64,000 nucleotides of DNA from Streptomyces asoensis (GCF_016860545.1 NZ_BNEB01000005.1:1116001-1180000), one strand, 5' to 3'; positions 41,741 through 50,261 are shown, counted from the stretch's first letter. Notes: a model not told the origin generated them from the letters alone. Numbers and translations are program-made.

Positions 41741-42691
41741 TCAGCCGACGGGCGGCGTGCCGTGCGTGTGGAACGACTCGATCGTCCTCAGCCCCCAGGC
41801 CTGCCCCTTCTTGCGCTCCTCCTCGGTCCAGGTGACGAGCGGCCAGTCCGGGGCCAGCACGAGGCGCGTGAGCGGGTTGCACAGCTCGATCCGGTTGCCG
41901 CCCGGCTCGTAGACGTAGAGGAAGAACGTCTGCTGGATGGCGTGCTTGTGCGGACCCGTCTCGATGAACACCCCGCTGTCGATGGCCAGGTCGGCCGCGC
42001 GCAGGATGTCCTCGCGGGTGTCGGTCGCGAAGGCGATGTGGTGCAGCCGCCCGGAACTGCCGGTCCAGTCCGAGGTGTAGACGACGTCGTACGACTTGTT
42101 CGTGTACGTCAGCCAGCGCGCCGCGATCCTCCCCGAGTCGAGGCGGATCTGCTCCGTGGGCCGGGCCCCCAGCAGGTTCTGCTGGAACTCGGAGTTGGCG
42201 AGCACGTCGGCGGCGAGGAAGTTGACGTGGTCCAGGCGCCGCACGCCCACGCCCCGGTTGGGTTTGGCCTGCGGCTGGTTCTTCAGCGCCGGCCTCAGCT
42301 CGTCGGGCGCCCGGTAGTACTCGCTCTCCCAGTACAGGGCGTGCTCGTGGCCGTCCGGGTCCGTGGTGACGTACAGCTTGCCGAGGCCGGGTTCGTCCTC
42401 GGTCCAGTGGCCGGTACCGCCCGCCGCCTCGATCGCCGCGACCCGGCGCCCAAGGGCCTCCTCGCCCGAGGTGCGCAGGGCCAGCCGGCCGAGGCCGGGC
42501 CGTTCGCGTGCGGTGAGCACCAGACTGTGGTGCTCGTAGTCGTCGAACGCGCGCAGGTAGACCGTGTCGCCGTCCTGCCCGTTGACGGTGAGCCCCAGGT
42601 AGTCCGTGAAGAACCCGACACTGGCGTCCAGATCCGGGGTGAAGAGCTGGGCGTGGCCGATGTGGGCGATGTCGCCGAGCGGCGGAGTCAT
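41741..42691 (-). CDS. Type I extradiol (VOC-fold) dioxygenase, catechol 2,3-dioxygenase-like
   Basis: 316 residues in two vicinal-oxygen-chelate halves. The metal triad of type I extradiol enzymes is visible: His155 in LDHVNF, His217/218 in RLHHIAF, and Glu269 in GNRIEL. The conserved catalytic region HKHAIQQTFFLYVYEPGG contains the His/Tyr pair. Start ATG overlaps the stop of the tautomerase gene (ATGA). In the known gallate and protocatechuate 4,5-pathways the ring is opened by LigAB/GalA, an unrelated fold; here a VOC enzyme occupies that place in the operon. Iron(II) is expected. Confidence 0.9.
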   Translation of the reverse strand: MTPPLGDIAHIGHAQLFTPDLDASVGFFTDYLGLTVNGQDGDTVYLRAFDDYEHHSLVLTARERPGLGRLALRTSGEEALGRRVAAIEAAGGTGHWTEDEPGLGKLYVTTDPDGHEHALYWESEYYRAPDELRPALKNQPQAKPNRGVGVRRLDHVNFLAADVLANSEFQQNLLGARPTEQIRLDSGRIAARWLTYTNKSYDVVYTSDWTGSSGRLHHIAFATDTREDILRAADLAIDSGVFIETGPHKHAIQQTFFLYVYEPGGNRIELCNPLTRLVLAPDWPLVTWTEEERKKGQAWGLRTIESFHTHGTPPVG

Positions 42692-43800
42692 CGTGGACCT
42701 CCAGGGGAGCGTGCGGGCAGGGGAGCCGTCCCGGGGGGCCGGGGGAAGACGATGCCGTCGAAGATCTTGCGGGCCGTGCGCACCACGGCGGTGCGGCGGG
42801 CGGAGGGGAGACCGCCGGGGGTCGCCCCGAGGCTACTTTCGATATCCAGGAATCCCGTGGGATGTTCTATGCGAATTCGGTCACTTCCGGCATCGATCCT
42901 CGCCAGGTCCGCTCCCACGCCGCCTTCGATCCGCAGGCCGGCGGCGACACCGGCCGCACCGAGTACCCCGATGGAGGGATGGCAGCGCACCGGAATGAAG
43001 GTGCGGGTGGTGACCGCGCCGCCGTCCCGGGGCGCGGCGAGCAGGGTGAGCTTGGGCACGGTGGTCCCCGAGACGTCACCGAGACCCATCAGACGGCCCG
43101 CCGCCAGCCGGATCCCGCGGAGGCGGTCGGCGAGCGCGACGTCCTCCTCCAGGTCCCGGGGCAGCTCGTAGCCGGTGACCCCGAGAGAGGCGGCCGCGAT
43201 CAGCACCGTCGGCATCCCGTTGTCCACGCAGGTCACCGGCACGCCGTCGATCTCGTCCCGGACGCGGCCGGTGGGCAGCAGGGGGGCGTCGCCCGGCGGG
43301 AACTCGATCAGCACGGGCGCGGCCGTGCCCGGCACCCCGGAGATCTCGGCGTCGCCGGTGTACCGCACGCTGCCGCCCGGCGTGGGGAAGGCCGCCGTGG
43401 CGCGGCCGCCGGAGTTGACCATGCGGATCCGCACGGTGGTCCGCTCCTCCCCCGCGGCGACCAGGCCGCGTTCGACGGCGAACGGGCCCACACCGGCGAG
43501 GATGTTGCCGCAGTTCTGACGGTCACTCACCTCAGCCCGTTCGACGCCCACTTGGAGGAAGAGATAGTCGACGTCGGTATTCGGGTCGGCCGAGGGCGAG
43601 ACCACGGCCACCTTGCTGGTGAGCGGGTGCGCCCCGCCCAGGCCGTCGGTCTGCCGCGGATCGGGACTGCCCATGACCCGCAGCAACAGCTCGTCGCGCA
43701 GCGCCGGTTCGGCCGGGAGGTCCGAGGCCAGGAAGTAGGCACCCTTGGAGGTGCCGCCCCGCATCAGCAGACAGGGCAGCGCCTCGGGCGGGCGGGTCAC
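42688..43800 (-). CDS. galD: 4-oxalomesaconate tautomerase (GalD/PrpF family)
   Basis: 370 residues from GTG 43800, overlapping the aldolase stop. Two PrpF/GalD hallmarks are present: CLLMRGGTSKGAYF at the N-terminus and the catalytic Cys97 in RQNCGNIL; a second conserved block is MVNSGGRATAAF. GalD interconverts keto and enol (or double-bond) forms of 4-oxalomesaconate in gallate/protocatechuate meta-cleavage. Its neighbours are GalB-like and CHA-aldolase genes, which makes the GalD reading preferable to methylaconitate isomerase (PrpF). Confidence 0.85.
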   Translation of the reverse strand: MTRPPEALPCLLMRGGTSKGAYFLASDLPAEPALRDELLLRVMGSPDPRQTDGLGGAHPLTSKVAVVSPSADPNTDVDYLFLQVGVERAEVSDRQNCGNILAGVGPFAVERGLVAAGEERTTVRIRMVNSGGRATAAFPTPGGSVRYTGDAEISGVPGTAAPVLIEFPPGDAPLLPTGRVRDEIDGVPVTCVDNGMPTVLIAAASLGVTGYELPRDLEEDVALADRLRGIRLAAGRLMGLGDVSGTTVPKLTLLAAPRDGGAVTTRTFIPVRCHPSIGVLGAAGVAAGLRIEGGVGADLARIDAGSDRIRIEHPTGFLDIESSLGATPGGLPSARRTAVVRTARKIFDGIVFPRPPGTAPLPARSPGGPR

Positions 43801-44501
43801 GAGGACTCCCCCCGGTACTCGTCGTACGTCCGGTACGTGACGCCGAGCCGCTTCAGCGTGTCCCGCAACCCGTACCGGTCCAGGCCGAGTTCGCCTTCGA
43901 GGAAGGCGGCGCGGGAGCGGGCCTCCTTGGCCTCGCGGGCCTGTGAGGCCTCCGCTGTGGCGCGGGCGCGCTCGCGCGGGACGACCACGACACCGTCGTC
44001 GTCGGCGAGGATCACGTCGCCCGGCCGGATCACCTGGCCGTCGATCGCGATCGGCACGTTGACCGAGCCGCCGGTGGCCTTGACGGTGCCCTGCGCGGAC
44101 ACCGCCCGCGACCAGGCGGGGAAGTCCATGTCCCGCAGTTCCTGCGTGTCGCGCAGACCGGCGTTGGTGATCAGGCCGCGCACCCCGCGCCGCTGGAGCG
44201 CGGTCGCGAACAGCTCGCCGAACATGCCGTCGGTGGACGGCGAGGTGGTGGTCACGACGAGGACGTCTCCCTCGCCGCACTGCTCGACGGCCGCGTGGAT
44301 CATGAGGTTGTCGCCGGGCCAGCTCAGCACGGTCACGGCGGTGCCGGCGACCCGTACGCCCTGCTGGATCGGGCGGATCGCCGGACTCAGCAGGCCCGTC
44401 CGGCCCATCGCCTCGCCGACGGTGGCCACCCCGAAGCCGGCCAGCGCGTCGACGTCCGGCAGGTCGGCCTTCGGCGGGCCGGTGACGATGACGCCGCTCA
44501 T
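43797..44501 (-). CDS. galC: 4-carboxy-4-hydroxy-2-oxoadipate aldolase/oxaloacetate decarboxylase (RraA fold)
   Basis: 234 residues. FGVATVGEAMGRTG at the N-terminus, HAAVEQCGEGDVLVV in the middle and ITNAGLRDTQEL with the Arg-Asp pair used for metal and pyruvate binding fit class II HMG/CHA aldolases, which share the RraA fold; GDVILADDDGVVVVPRERA is the C-terminal signature. It cleaves CHA to pyruvate and oxaloacetate. ATGA overlap with the hydratase stop and GTGA overlap with the tautomerase show tight coupling. Confidence 0.9.
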   Translation of the reverse strand: MSGVIVTGPPKADLPDVDALAGFGVATVGEAMGRTGLLSPAIRPIQQGVRVAGTAVTVLSWPGDNLMIHAAVEQCGEGDVLVVTTTSPSTDGMFGELFATALQRRGVRGLITNAGLRDTQELRDMDFPAWSRAVSAQGTVKATGGSVNVPIAIDGQVIRPGDVILADDDGVVVVPRERARATAEASQAREAKEARSRAAFLEGELGLDRYGLRDTLKRLGVTYRTYDEYRGESS

Positions 44502-45250
44502 GACAGCTCCCGGGCGATCTGCGGGTAGGGACGCATGTACGCCTCGGCCATCGTCCTGTGCGCCAGACCCAGGTTCGGGCCGGCGTTGCGCTTGAGCTGG
44601 ACGCCCCGGCGCACGGCGAGGTCGGTGTAGTAGTCCCACAGGTGCTGCTGGGCGCCGAGGCACTCCATGGCCTTGCGCTTGGTCTCCCACACCTCGGTGA
44701 TGTCGAGCAGGACCTCGGGCCTGAAGCCGCTCATCTCCGGCTGGTGAGGCTCGAAGTAGAAGACCGGCGGCGCGCCGATGATCTCGCCCTCACCCGGGTA
44801 GCCGATGGCCTGGGCGAGCACCCTCGCCTCCAGCGCCGTGCGGTGGGCGGCCGGGTGGTCGCCGTTGTAGGGGTCCTCGGTCGGGTGGGTGAGCACCACG
44901 TCCGGCTGGGTCTCGCGGTAGACGGCGACGAGCCGGTCGGTCAGCTCGGCGGTGGCCAGGAGCGGGTAGTCGCCGGCGTCGAAGAAGCGGACCTCGGCGC
45001 CCAGGGTGGCGGCGGCGCGCTCGGCCTCGTCCCGCCGCATCGCCTTGATCTCGTCGAGCGTCCTGCCCTCGCGCCACGCCTTGGCCGACTCGCCGCGTTC
45101 GCCGAAGGTCAGACAGGCGATGGTGACCTTCTCCCCGCGGGCGGCGGCCAGGGCGATGGCGCCGCCCGCCCGCCACACGAAGTCCCCGGCGTGGGCGGTG
45201 ACGACAAGGGTCGATCGTGGGGGGCCGGCGGGCGCGTTGGGCTGGGTCAT
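44498..45250 (-). CDS. galB: 4-oxalomesaconate hydratase-like protein, PIG-L/LmbE fold (GalB-like)
   Basis: 250 residues from ATG 45250 with AAGGAG upstream. The zinc motif is HAGD (His20, Asp23), a variant of the PIG-L HPDD motif, with the third ligand in NGDHPAAH. LTFGERGESAKAWREG and GAEVRFFDAGDYPLL are typical of the GalB subgroup, which hydrates 4-oxalomesaconate instead of deacetylating sugars. Context between a GntR gene and CHA aldolase supports this. Confidence 0.85.
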   Translation of the reverse strand: MTQPNAPAGPPRSTLVVTAHAGDFVWRAGGAIALAAARGEKVTIACLTFGERGESAKAWREGRTLDEIKAMRRDEAERAAATLGAEVRFFDAGDYPLLATAELTDRLVAVYRETQPDVVLTHPTEDPYNGDHPAAHRTALEARVLAQAIGYPGEGEIIGAPPVFYFEPHQPEMSGFRPEVLLDITEVWETKRKAMECLGAQQHLWDYYTDLAVRRGVQLKRNAGPNLGLAHRTMAEAYMRPYPQIARELS

Positions 45251-45299
45251 TCTCGGATCTCCTTGGTGACAGGTGGGCGCCCGCCCGGCGCAGCGGTGA

Positions 45300-45950
45300 T
45301 CAGTCGCGCAACGCCTCGATCACGCTGGTCAGGTGGGCGCGGACGGCCGTCTCGGCCGCCCGGGGGTCCCTGGCCCGGATCGCTTCGATCATGGTCAGGT
45401 GCTCGTTCAGGGATTGCTGCGGCCTGCCGGGCCTCAGCGCCAGCTGGAAGCGGTGGCGCACCAGTTGGGCATTGAGCCGTTCCAGCAGTTCCTGCGCCGT
45501 CTGCTGTCCGGAGAACTCCCGGATGCGCAGGTGCAGTTCGTGGTTCAGCTCGGAGTAGGTGACCGGCTCGCCGTCGGCGACGGCCTTGGTCATCGCCGTG
45601 CCGAGGTCGGTCAGCCGCAGGAGCTGGTCGTCGTCGGCCGCGACGGCGGCCTTCGCCGCGCACAGCCCTTCGAGGACCATGCGGCACTCGGTGATGGCGA
45701 CCGCTTCGTCCACGGTCACCACCCGCACCCGCGAGCCGCGGTTGCGGATCCGCTCGACGAGTCCCTGGGACTCCAGATCGATGAGTGCCGCGCGGATGCT
45801 GGCCCGCGTCACACCGAACTGCTCGGCGAGCTCGTTCTCCACCAGCCGCTGGGCCGGTGCCATCTCGCCGTGCAGGATCGCCTGCCGCAGCTGCGCGAGC
45901 GCATGCTGTCTGGCCTGCTCCCCGGTGCTCGGACGGGCTTCTTTCGGCAT
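45300..45950 (-). CDS. GntR/FadR-subfamily regulator of the aromatic pathway
   Basis: 216 residues from ATG 45950, with GGGAGGG five bases upstream. N-terminal winged helix: LRQAILHGEMAPAQRLVENE and LAEQFGVTRASIRAALIDLE; C-terminal FCD domain with ELNHELHLRIREFSG and NEHLTMIEAIRARD, holding the metal/ligand His residues. It heads the catabolic operon and is 49 bases from the next gene. Operator-like sites at its own promoter and at the transporter promoter suggest autoregulated repression released by a pathway aromatic acid. Confidence 0.92.
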   Translation of the reverse strand: MPKEARPSTGEQARQHALAQLRQAILHGEMAPAQRLVENELAEQFGVTRASIRAALIDLESQGLVERIRNRGSRVRVVTVDEAVAITECRMVLEGLCAAKAAVAADDDQLLRLTDLGTAMTKAVADGEPVTYSELNHELHLRIREFSGQQTAQELLERLNAQLVRHRFQLALRPGRPQQSLNEHLTMIEAIRARDPRAAETAVRAHLTSVIEALRD

Positions 45951-45980
45951 GGTTGCCCTCCCTGAGTGAGTGCCTGTCGA

Positions 45981-46009
45981 ACCTAAATCTAGCGAAACAA
46001 GATTGTCAA
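45981..46009 (-). promoter_or_regulatory. Promoter of the GntR/meta-cleavage operon
   Basis: TTGACA (46009-46004), 17-base spacer, TTAGGT (45986-45981). The -35 box lies inside the operator at 46002-46013. Confidence 0.75.
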
Positions 46010-46013
46010 CAAT
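46002..46013. promoter_or_regulatory. GntR operator copy 2 (operon promoter)
   Basis: ATTGTCAACAAT, with ATTGT/ACAAT arms around CA, covers the -35 box, so binding would block RNA polymerase. Near-identical to the site at 41668-41679. Confidence 0.75.
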
Positions 46014-46084
46014 TTTGTCCGCCGTATTGCGGGCCCAGGTCCGGGCCAGGCTCACGTCAGGTGGTGGGTCAGGGACCGCGAGGG

Positions 46085-46597
46085 CTACTTGATCACCGCG
46101 TTGGCTACGACCACGATCACGCCGAGCAGCGCGTCCACGGCCCCGGTCAGCACCGCGACCGCCCACGGACGGCGCGACGAGCGCGCGGTGATGAGACCCA
46201 TGGCGAACAGCAGGACGATGTTCAGCGCGAACGCGGCGTACTCCACCCCGCCCGCCGGCCACCAGCCCCAGCCGGCGCCCGCCAGGATCAGCACGGTGGG
46301 CAGTACGGCCCCGACGAGAGGCCACTCCTCGACGAGGGTGCGCAGCGCGTCGCCCCGGCGGTGCGGGGCCCGCTCGGCGATGTAGTGGGCGTAGCCGTGC
46401 GCGAGGGCGGAGGCGCACGCGGTGACGAGCAGCCAGGCGGCGTCGTAGCGGCGGCTGTCGCGGGAGGTGTGCCCGTACTGGCTGAGCGCGGCGACCATCG
46501 AACTCGCCAGGACGGCGCCGTAGACACCGCCGAAGAGCAGGGCCTCGCGCCGGTCGTGCCCGTGCCGTTCGCGCGCCGCCGTGGTGTCGTCCGCCAT
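46085..46597 (-). CDS. Conserved integral membrane protein, unknown function
   Basis: 170 residues with about five membrane segments; the N-terminus (MADDTTAARERHGHDRR) is charged and cytoplasmic. ALLFGGVYGAVLASSMVAAL and ASALAHGYAHYIAERAPHRR vaguely recall VIT/CCC1-type transporters, but the metal-binding Glu residues are not evident. It lies upstream of the GntR gene on the same strand with about 135 bases between and is probably independent. Confidence 0.65.
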   Translation of the reverse strand: MADDTTAARERHGHDRREALLFGGVYGAVLASSMVAALSQYGHTSRDSRRYDAAWLLVTACASALAHGYAHYIAERAPHRRGDALRTLVEEWPLVGAVLPTVLILAGAGWGWWPAGGVEYAAFALNIVLLFAMGLITARSSRRPWAVAVLTGAVDALLGVIVVVANAVIK

Positions 46598-46719
46598 GGG
46601 CTCCACGATCACCCGGCCCCCGGGCGGCCGCCAGCCGTGACGAAGTGTCCTCCCACCTGGACCGACGGTCCACACAGTGTCCAGAGCCGGGGGCCGGCGG
46701 GCCTCGCTAGGGTCGCCCC

Positions 46720-47115
46720 ATGAGCGCCGACAGCACGAGCCCCGACAGCACGGCCGGCCCCCGTGGCCCCCTGCACCCCAGCTTCGTCCTCCACATCCCC
46801 GACGCCGACCTCGAGCCGGAACCGCTCGATCCGCGCCAGATTGTCGCCGGGAACCCCGAGGTGACCGGCAAGGTGGTGTGGGAGTCGGCGGACGGCTCCC
46901 GGGTCAGGGGGATCTGGCAGATCACGCCGGGCGTCGTCACCGACACCGAGGCGGACGAGCTGTTCGTGGTGATCAGCGGGTCGGCGACCATCGAGGTCGA
47001 AGGCGGTCCCACCCTGGACGTCGGCCCCGGCGACCTGGCCGTGCTGCGCGAGGGCGACCGGACCACCTGGACCGTCCACGAGACGCTGCGCAAGGCCTAC
47101 GCCATCACCCTGTGA
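46720..47115 (+). CDS. Cupin-domain protein (cupin_3 type)
   Basis: 131 residues. The single cupin barrel reads GIWQITPGVVTDTEADELFVVISGS, GGPTLDVGPGDLAVLREGDRTTWTVHETLRK. The family's usual metal His residues are partly replaced (TEADE instead of HxHxxxE), as in the (S)-ureidoglycine/DUF861-like group. No function can be assigned. It is convergent with the LacI gene and the two coding ends overlap by 11 bases (47105-47115). Confidence 0.85.
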   Translation: MSADSTSPDSTAGPRGPLHPSFVLHIPDADLEPEPLDPRQIVAGNPEVTGKVVWESADGSRVRGIWQITPGVVTDTEADELFVVISGSATIEVEGGPTLDVGPGDLAVLREGDRTTWTVHETLRKAYAITL

Positions 47116-48157
47116 GCGCGGGCGGGCGCGCCGTCGTCCCCCGGACCTCCAGGGCCGGCGCGGCGAGGTGCTCTCGCCCCGGTCCACCGGGCCGTTCGAG
47201 GCGGTCCAGCAGACAGCGGGCGGCGCGGCGCCCGACCTCGTGGCCCGCGCCGTCGACGGTCGTGAGCCAGACGTGCCGCAGCCGCGAGATACCGGTGTTG
47301 TCGTAGCCGACCACCGACAGGTCGTCCGGCACGCGCAGACCCAGTTCCCCGGCCGCCGACAGCACGCCCACCGCCGTCATGTCGTTGACGGCGAACACCG
47401 CGGTGGGGCGGTCGGCGCGGGCGAGCAGCCGCACCGTCGCCCGGTAGCCGCCCTCCTCCGTCAGGTCACCGGCCGCGAAGAGCGCCTCGTGCCCCGGGCC
47501 CGCCTCCCGCATCGTGGCCTCGAAGCCGCGCCTGCGCAGCTCGGCGACGGCGCCGTAGCCCGTGAGGTGGGCGATGCGCCGGTGGCCGAGACCGAGGAGG
47601 TGCCGGGTGACCAGGCGGGCTCCGTGCTCGTCGTCGTCGGCCACCACGTCCACCGCGTCCGGCACCGGGTCGCGGGCCCCCGCGACGACGACCGGCATCC
47701 GGGCGGCCACGGTCTCCAGGGCCGCCGGATCGGGCAGCGTGCCGACGACGACCAGTCCGTCGGCCCCCAGGTCGAGGAAGGGTCCGGCCGGGTCCTGACC
47801 GACGCGCCGGTGCAGCCGCGCGTCGGCGAGCAGCATGTGGCGACCGCTGCTGTGCAGCACCGAGTTGAGGCCGTCCAGGAGGTCCACGTACCAGGGGTTG
47901 CGCAGGTCGTGCAGCAGGACGCCGACCATGGGAGCCCCGGTGGCGCCGGCGGCGGGCGGCGGGGAGTCCGGCTGGGCACGCCGTTCGCTCAGGCTGCGCG
48001 CGGCCGCGTTCGGCCGGTAGCCCAGTTCGCGTACGGCCCGCAGGACGGCCTCCCGCTTCTCGGCACGCACCTGGTCGGAGCCGCGCAGCACCAGGGAGAC
48101 GAGTGACTTGGACACCCCGGCGCGGTCGGCGACGTCACGGATGGTCGGCGCTCTCAT
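47105..48157 (-). CDS. LacI-family transcriptional regulator
   Basis: 350 residues. The DNA-binding N-terminus PTIRDVADRAGVSKSLVSLV with the hinge NAAARSLSERR is canonical, and the sugar-binding domain has MVGVLLHDLRNPWYVDLLDG and VVGYDNTGISRLRHVWLTTV. It is divergent from a Gfo/Idh/MocA dehydrogenase, and two operator-like sites lie in the 120-base gap, the first three bases from its own start codon. It probably represses both genes until a sugar or polyol binds. Confidence 0.93.
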   Translation of the reverse strand: MRAPTIRDVADRAGVSKSLVSLVLRGSDQVRAEKREAVLRAVRELGYRPNAAARSLSERRAQPDSPPPAAGATGAPMVGVLLHDLRNPWYVDLLDGLNSVLHSSGRHMLLADARLHRRVGQDPAGPFLDLGADGLVVVGTLPDPAALETVAARMPVVVAGARDPVPDAVDVVADDDEHGARLVTRHLLGLGHRRIAHLTGYGAVAELRRRGFEATMREAGPGHEALFAAGDLTEEGGYRATVRLLARADRPTAVFAVNDMTAVGVLSAAGELGLRVPDDLSVVGYDNTGISRLRHVWLTTVDGAGHEVGRRAARCLLDRLERPGGPGREHLAAPALEVRGTTARPPALTG

Positions 48158-48159
48158 GT

Positions 48160-48173
48160 TTGGACCGTTCCAT
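48160..48173. promoter_or_regulatory. LacI operator O1
   Basis: TTGGACCGTTCCAT, a near-palindrome with the central CG usual for LacI-family sites, next to the LacI start codon. Inverted partner at 48252-48265 matches 13 of 14 bases. Confidence 0.7.
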
Positions 48174-48207
48174 ACGGCGTCCGGGCTGTCAAAGGAGTCG
48201 AGGAGCC

Positions 48208-48237
48208 TTGACATGCGAGGGAAGCGGCCCGCAGGGT
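48208..48237 (+). promoter_or_regulatory. Possible promoter of the dehydrogenase gene
   Basis: A perfect TTGACA (48208-48213) with an 18-base spacer to a poor -10 (CAGGGT, 48232-48237). O2 lies just downstream of it. Confidence 0.4.
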
Positions 48238-48251
48238 GGCCGGGTCGGGTG

Positions 48252-48265
48252 ATGGAGCGGTCCAA
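48252..48265. promoter_or_regulatory. LacI operator O2
   Basis: ATGGAGCGGTCCAA, the inverted counterpart of O1, 92 bp away centre to centre and just upstream of the dehydrogenase ribosome site. Two sites allow repression by looping. Confidence 0.7.
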
Positions 48266-48277
48266 GGAAGGGCTGTG

Positions 48278-49444
48278 GTGACTGGCATGGTGGATGCGCT
48301 CGGAGTGGCCGTCGTCGGATTCGGCTGGATGGGCCGCGTGCACACCCAGGCGTACGCCCGGGTGCGGCACCACTATCCGCAGCTGGCCGTGCGTCCGGAA
48401 CTCGTGACCGTCGCCGAGGAGGTGCCCGGCCGGGCGGAGGAGGCGGCGCGGCGGTTCGGCTTCGCGTCCTTCACCCGGGACTGGCGCGAGGTGGCCGCCG
48501 ACCCGCGGGTGCACGCCGTCAGCATCACCGCGCCGAACTTCCTGCACCGCGAGATCGGTGTCGCGATGGCCGAGGCCGGCAAGCACATCTGGATCGAGAA
48601 GCCGGTGGGGCTGACCCCCGCGGACGCCAGGGCGGTGGCCGACGCGGTGGCCGCGGCCTCGGTGCAGGGCGCGGTCGGCTTCAACTACCGCAACGCGCCG
48701 GCCGTGGAGGCGGCCCGCGACCTCGTCGCCTCGGGTGAACTCGGGACCGTCACCCATGTCCGCGTCCGCCTCTTCAGCGACTACGCGGCCCATCCCGACG
48801 GCGCTCTGACCTGGCGCTACGAGCGGGAGCGGGGCGGCAGCGGAGTCCTGGGCGACCTGGCCTCGCACGGCGTGGACCTGGCCCGGTTCCTGCTCGGCGA
48901 CATCGCGTCCCTGACGGCCGACACGGCGGTCTTCGTCCCCCAGCGGGCCCGCCCGACGGGGGCCACCGCGGGTCACAGCCTCGCCGCCGGCGGCGAACTC
49001 GGTCCGGTCGAGAACGAGGACTACGTCAGCTGCCTGCTGCGTTTCGCCTCCGGCGCCCGGGGGGTGCTGGAGGCCTGCCGGGTCTCCGTCGGCGAGCAGA
49101 ACAACTACGGCTTCGAGGTGCACGGCACCCGGGGCGCGGTGTTCTGGGACTTCCGCAGGATGAACGAGCTCGGCGTCAGTCGCGGCACCACGTACCAGGA
49201 CCAGCCCGTCAGCACGGTGTACGTCGGTCCGGGCGACGGCGAGTTCGGGGCCTTCCAGCCGGGTGCGGCGAACGCCATGGGCTACGACGACCTCAAGGTC
49301 GTGGAGGCGTACCGCTTCCTGCGGTCGGTCGCCGAGGGCGTCCCCCGCGGGGCGACGCTCACGGACGCCGTGCACAGCGCGACGGCGCTGGAGGCGATGA
49401 CCCGGTCCGCGCACAGCGGCTCCTGGGTGGACGTGCACCCGTAG
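48278..49444 (+). CDS. Gfo/Idh/MocA-family oxidoreductase
   Basis: 388 residues from GTG 48278, with AAGGAAGGG upstream. The Rossmann motif VAVVGFGWMGRVHTQAY opens the protein; the catalytic EKP is in IWIEKPVGLTPADARA, and GVLGDLASHGVDLARFLLGD holds the His of the C-terminal domain. It is an NAD(P)-dependent sugar or polyol dehydrogenase; the exact substrate is not readable. Divergent LacI gene and paired operators suggest induction by its sugar. Confidence 0.9.
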   Translation: MTGMVDALGVAVVGFGWMGRVHTQAYARVRHHYPQLAVRPELVTVAEEVPGRAEEAARRFGFASFTRDWREVAADPRVHAVSITAPNFLHREIGVAMAEAGKHIWIEKPVGLTPADARAVADAVAAASVQGAVGFNYRNAPAVEAARDLVASGELGTVTHVRVRLFSDYAAHPDGALTWRYERERGGSGVLGDLASHGVDLARFLLGDIASLTADTAVFVPQRARPTGATAGHSLAAGGELGPVENEDYVSCLLRFASGARGVLEACRVSVGEQNNYGFEVHGTRGAVFWDFRRMNELGVSRGTTYQDQPVSTVYVGPGDGEFGAFQPGAANAMGYDDLKVVEAYRFLRSVAEGVPRGATLTDAVHSATALEAMTRSAHSGSWVDVHP

Positions 49445-49592
49445 GGGTGGCGTCAGGACCACCCCCGATCCGGCTCCCAGGCCCAGGGACCTCGCGGCCC
49501 GGGAACGGCAGGCTTCAGGGGTCGGCGAACGCGAGCACCGCTCGGCGGACGCCGGCGCCGAATCCGTCGCACCGAGATCCCGGGGGACCCTC

Positions 49593-50261
49593 ATGCCCGA
49601 AACCATCGCCCGCCGTCTGACGGGCCTCGCCGCCGTGGCCGCCGCGGTCGCGCTCATCGTCCAGGTGCCGCTCTACTTCGTCTACGACGGCGCGCCCCCG
49701 GACGGCAACGTCCTGTCCCGGCTGCTCATCGGGATCGTGGCGCTGGCCTGTCTGGTCGTCTTCGTGACGGCGCTGCGCGAACTGGTCGGCCGGGTGGCTC
49801 CCGACCACGCGTGGGCGGGCTCCCTCGCCTTCTCCACGGGCCTGGTCTACGCCACGGTCACCCTGGTCTCGATGGGGCTGGAGGCCGGCGCGGTCATCGC
49901 CGCCGACCACCCGATCGACCCGACGATCGAGGTCAGCGGCACCTACGTCCTCTACGGGACGATCTCCAAGCTGATGCTGGCGCTCTTCCTGACCGCGCTC
50001 GGCCAGGCCGTCGGCCGCGCCCGGCTCCTGCCGCGCTGGACCGTCCGCTCGGCGTACGTCCTGGCCGGGATCAACCTGGCCTTCGTCCCGTCGCTGTTCT
50101 TCGGCAACGACCCGGCGTTCTTCTACGCGGCGAACGGCTGGGGCACGACCGCGCTCCTCGGGGCCGTGCTCAGCTATTGGCTGCTGGCCCTGGGCATCGC
50201 CTTCTGCCGCGGCGCCGCCCGCGTCGCCCCGGTGGCCGGGGCCCCGGCGCCGCGCCGCTGA
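49593..50261 (+). CDS. DUF4386-like membrane protein
   Basis: 222 residues with about six membrane segments. ARRLTGLAAVAAAVALIVQVP at the N-terminus and YVLYGTISKLMLALFLTALGQAV in the middle resemble the DUF4386 group. No function known. It starts 148 bases after the dehydrogenase and is convergent with the second LacI gene. Confidence 0.7.
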   Translation: MPETIARRLTGLAAVAAAVALIVQVPLYFVYDGAPPDGNVLSRLLIGIVALACLVVFVTALRELVGRVAPDHAWAGSLAFSTGLVYATVTLVSMGLEAGAVIAADHPIDPTIEVSGTYVLYGTISKLMLALFLTALGQAVGRARLLPRWTVRSAYVLAGINLAFVPSLFFGNDPAFFYAANGWGTTALLGAVLSYWLLALGIAFCRGAARVAPVAGAPAPRR

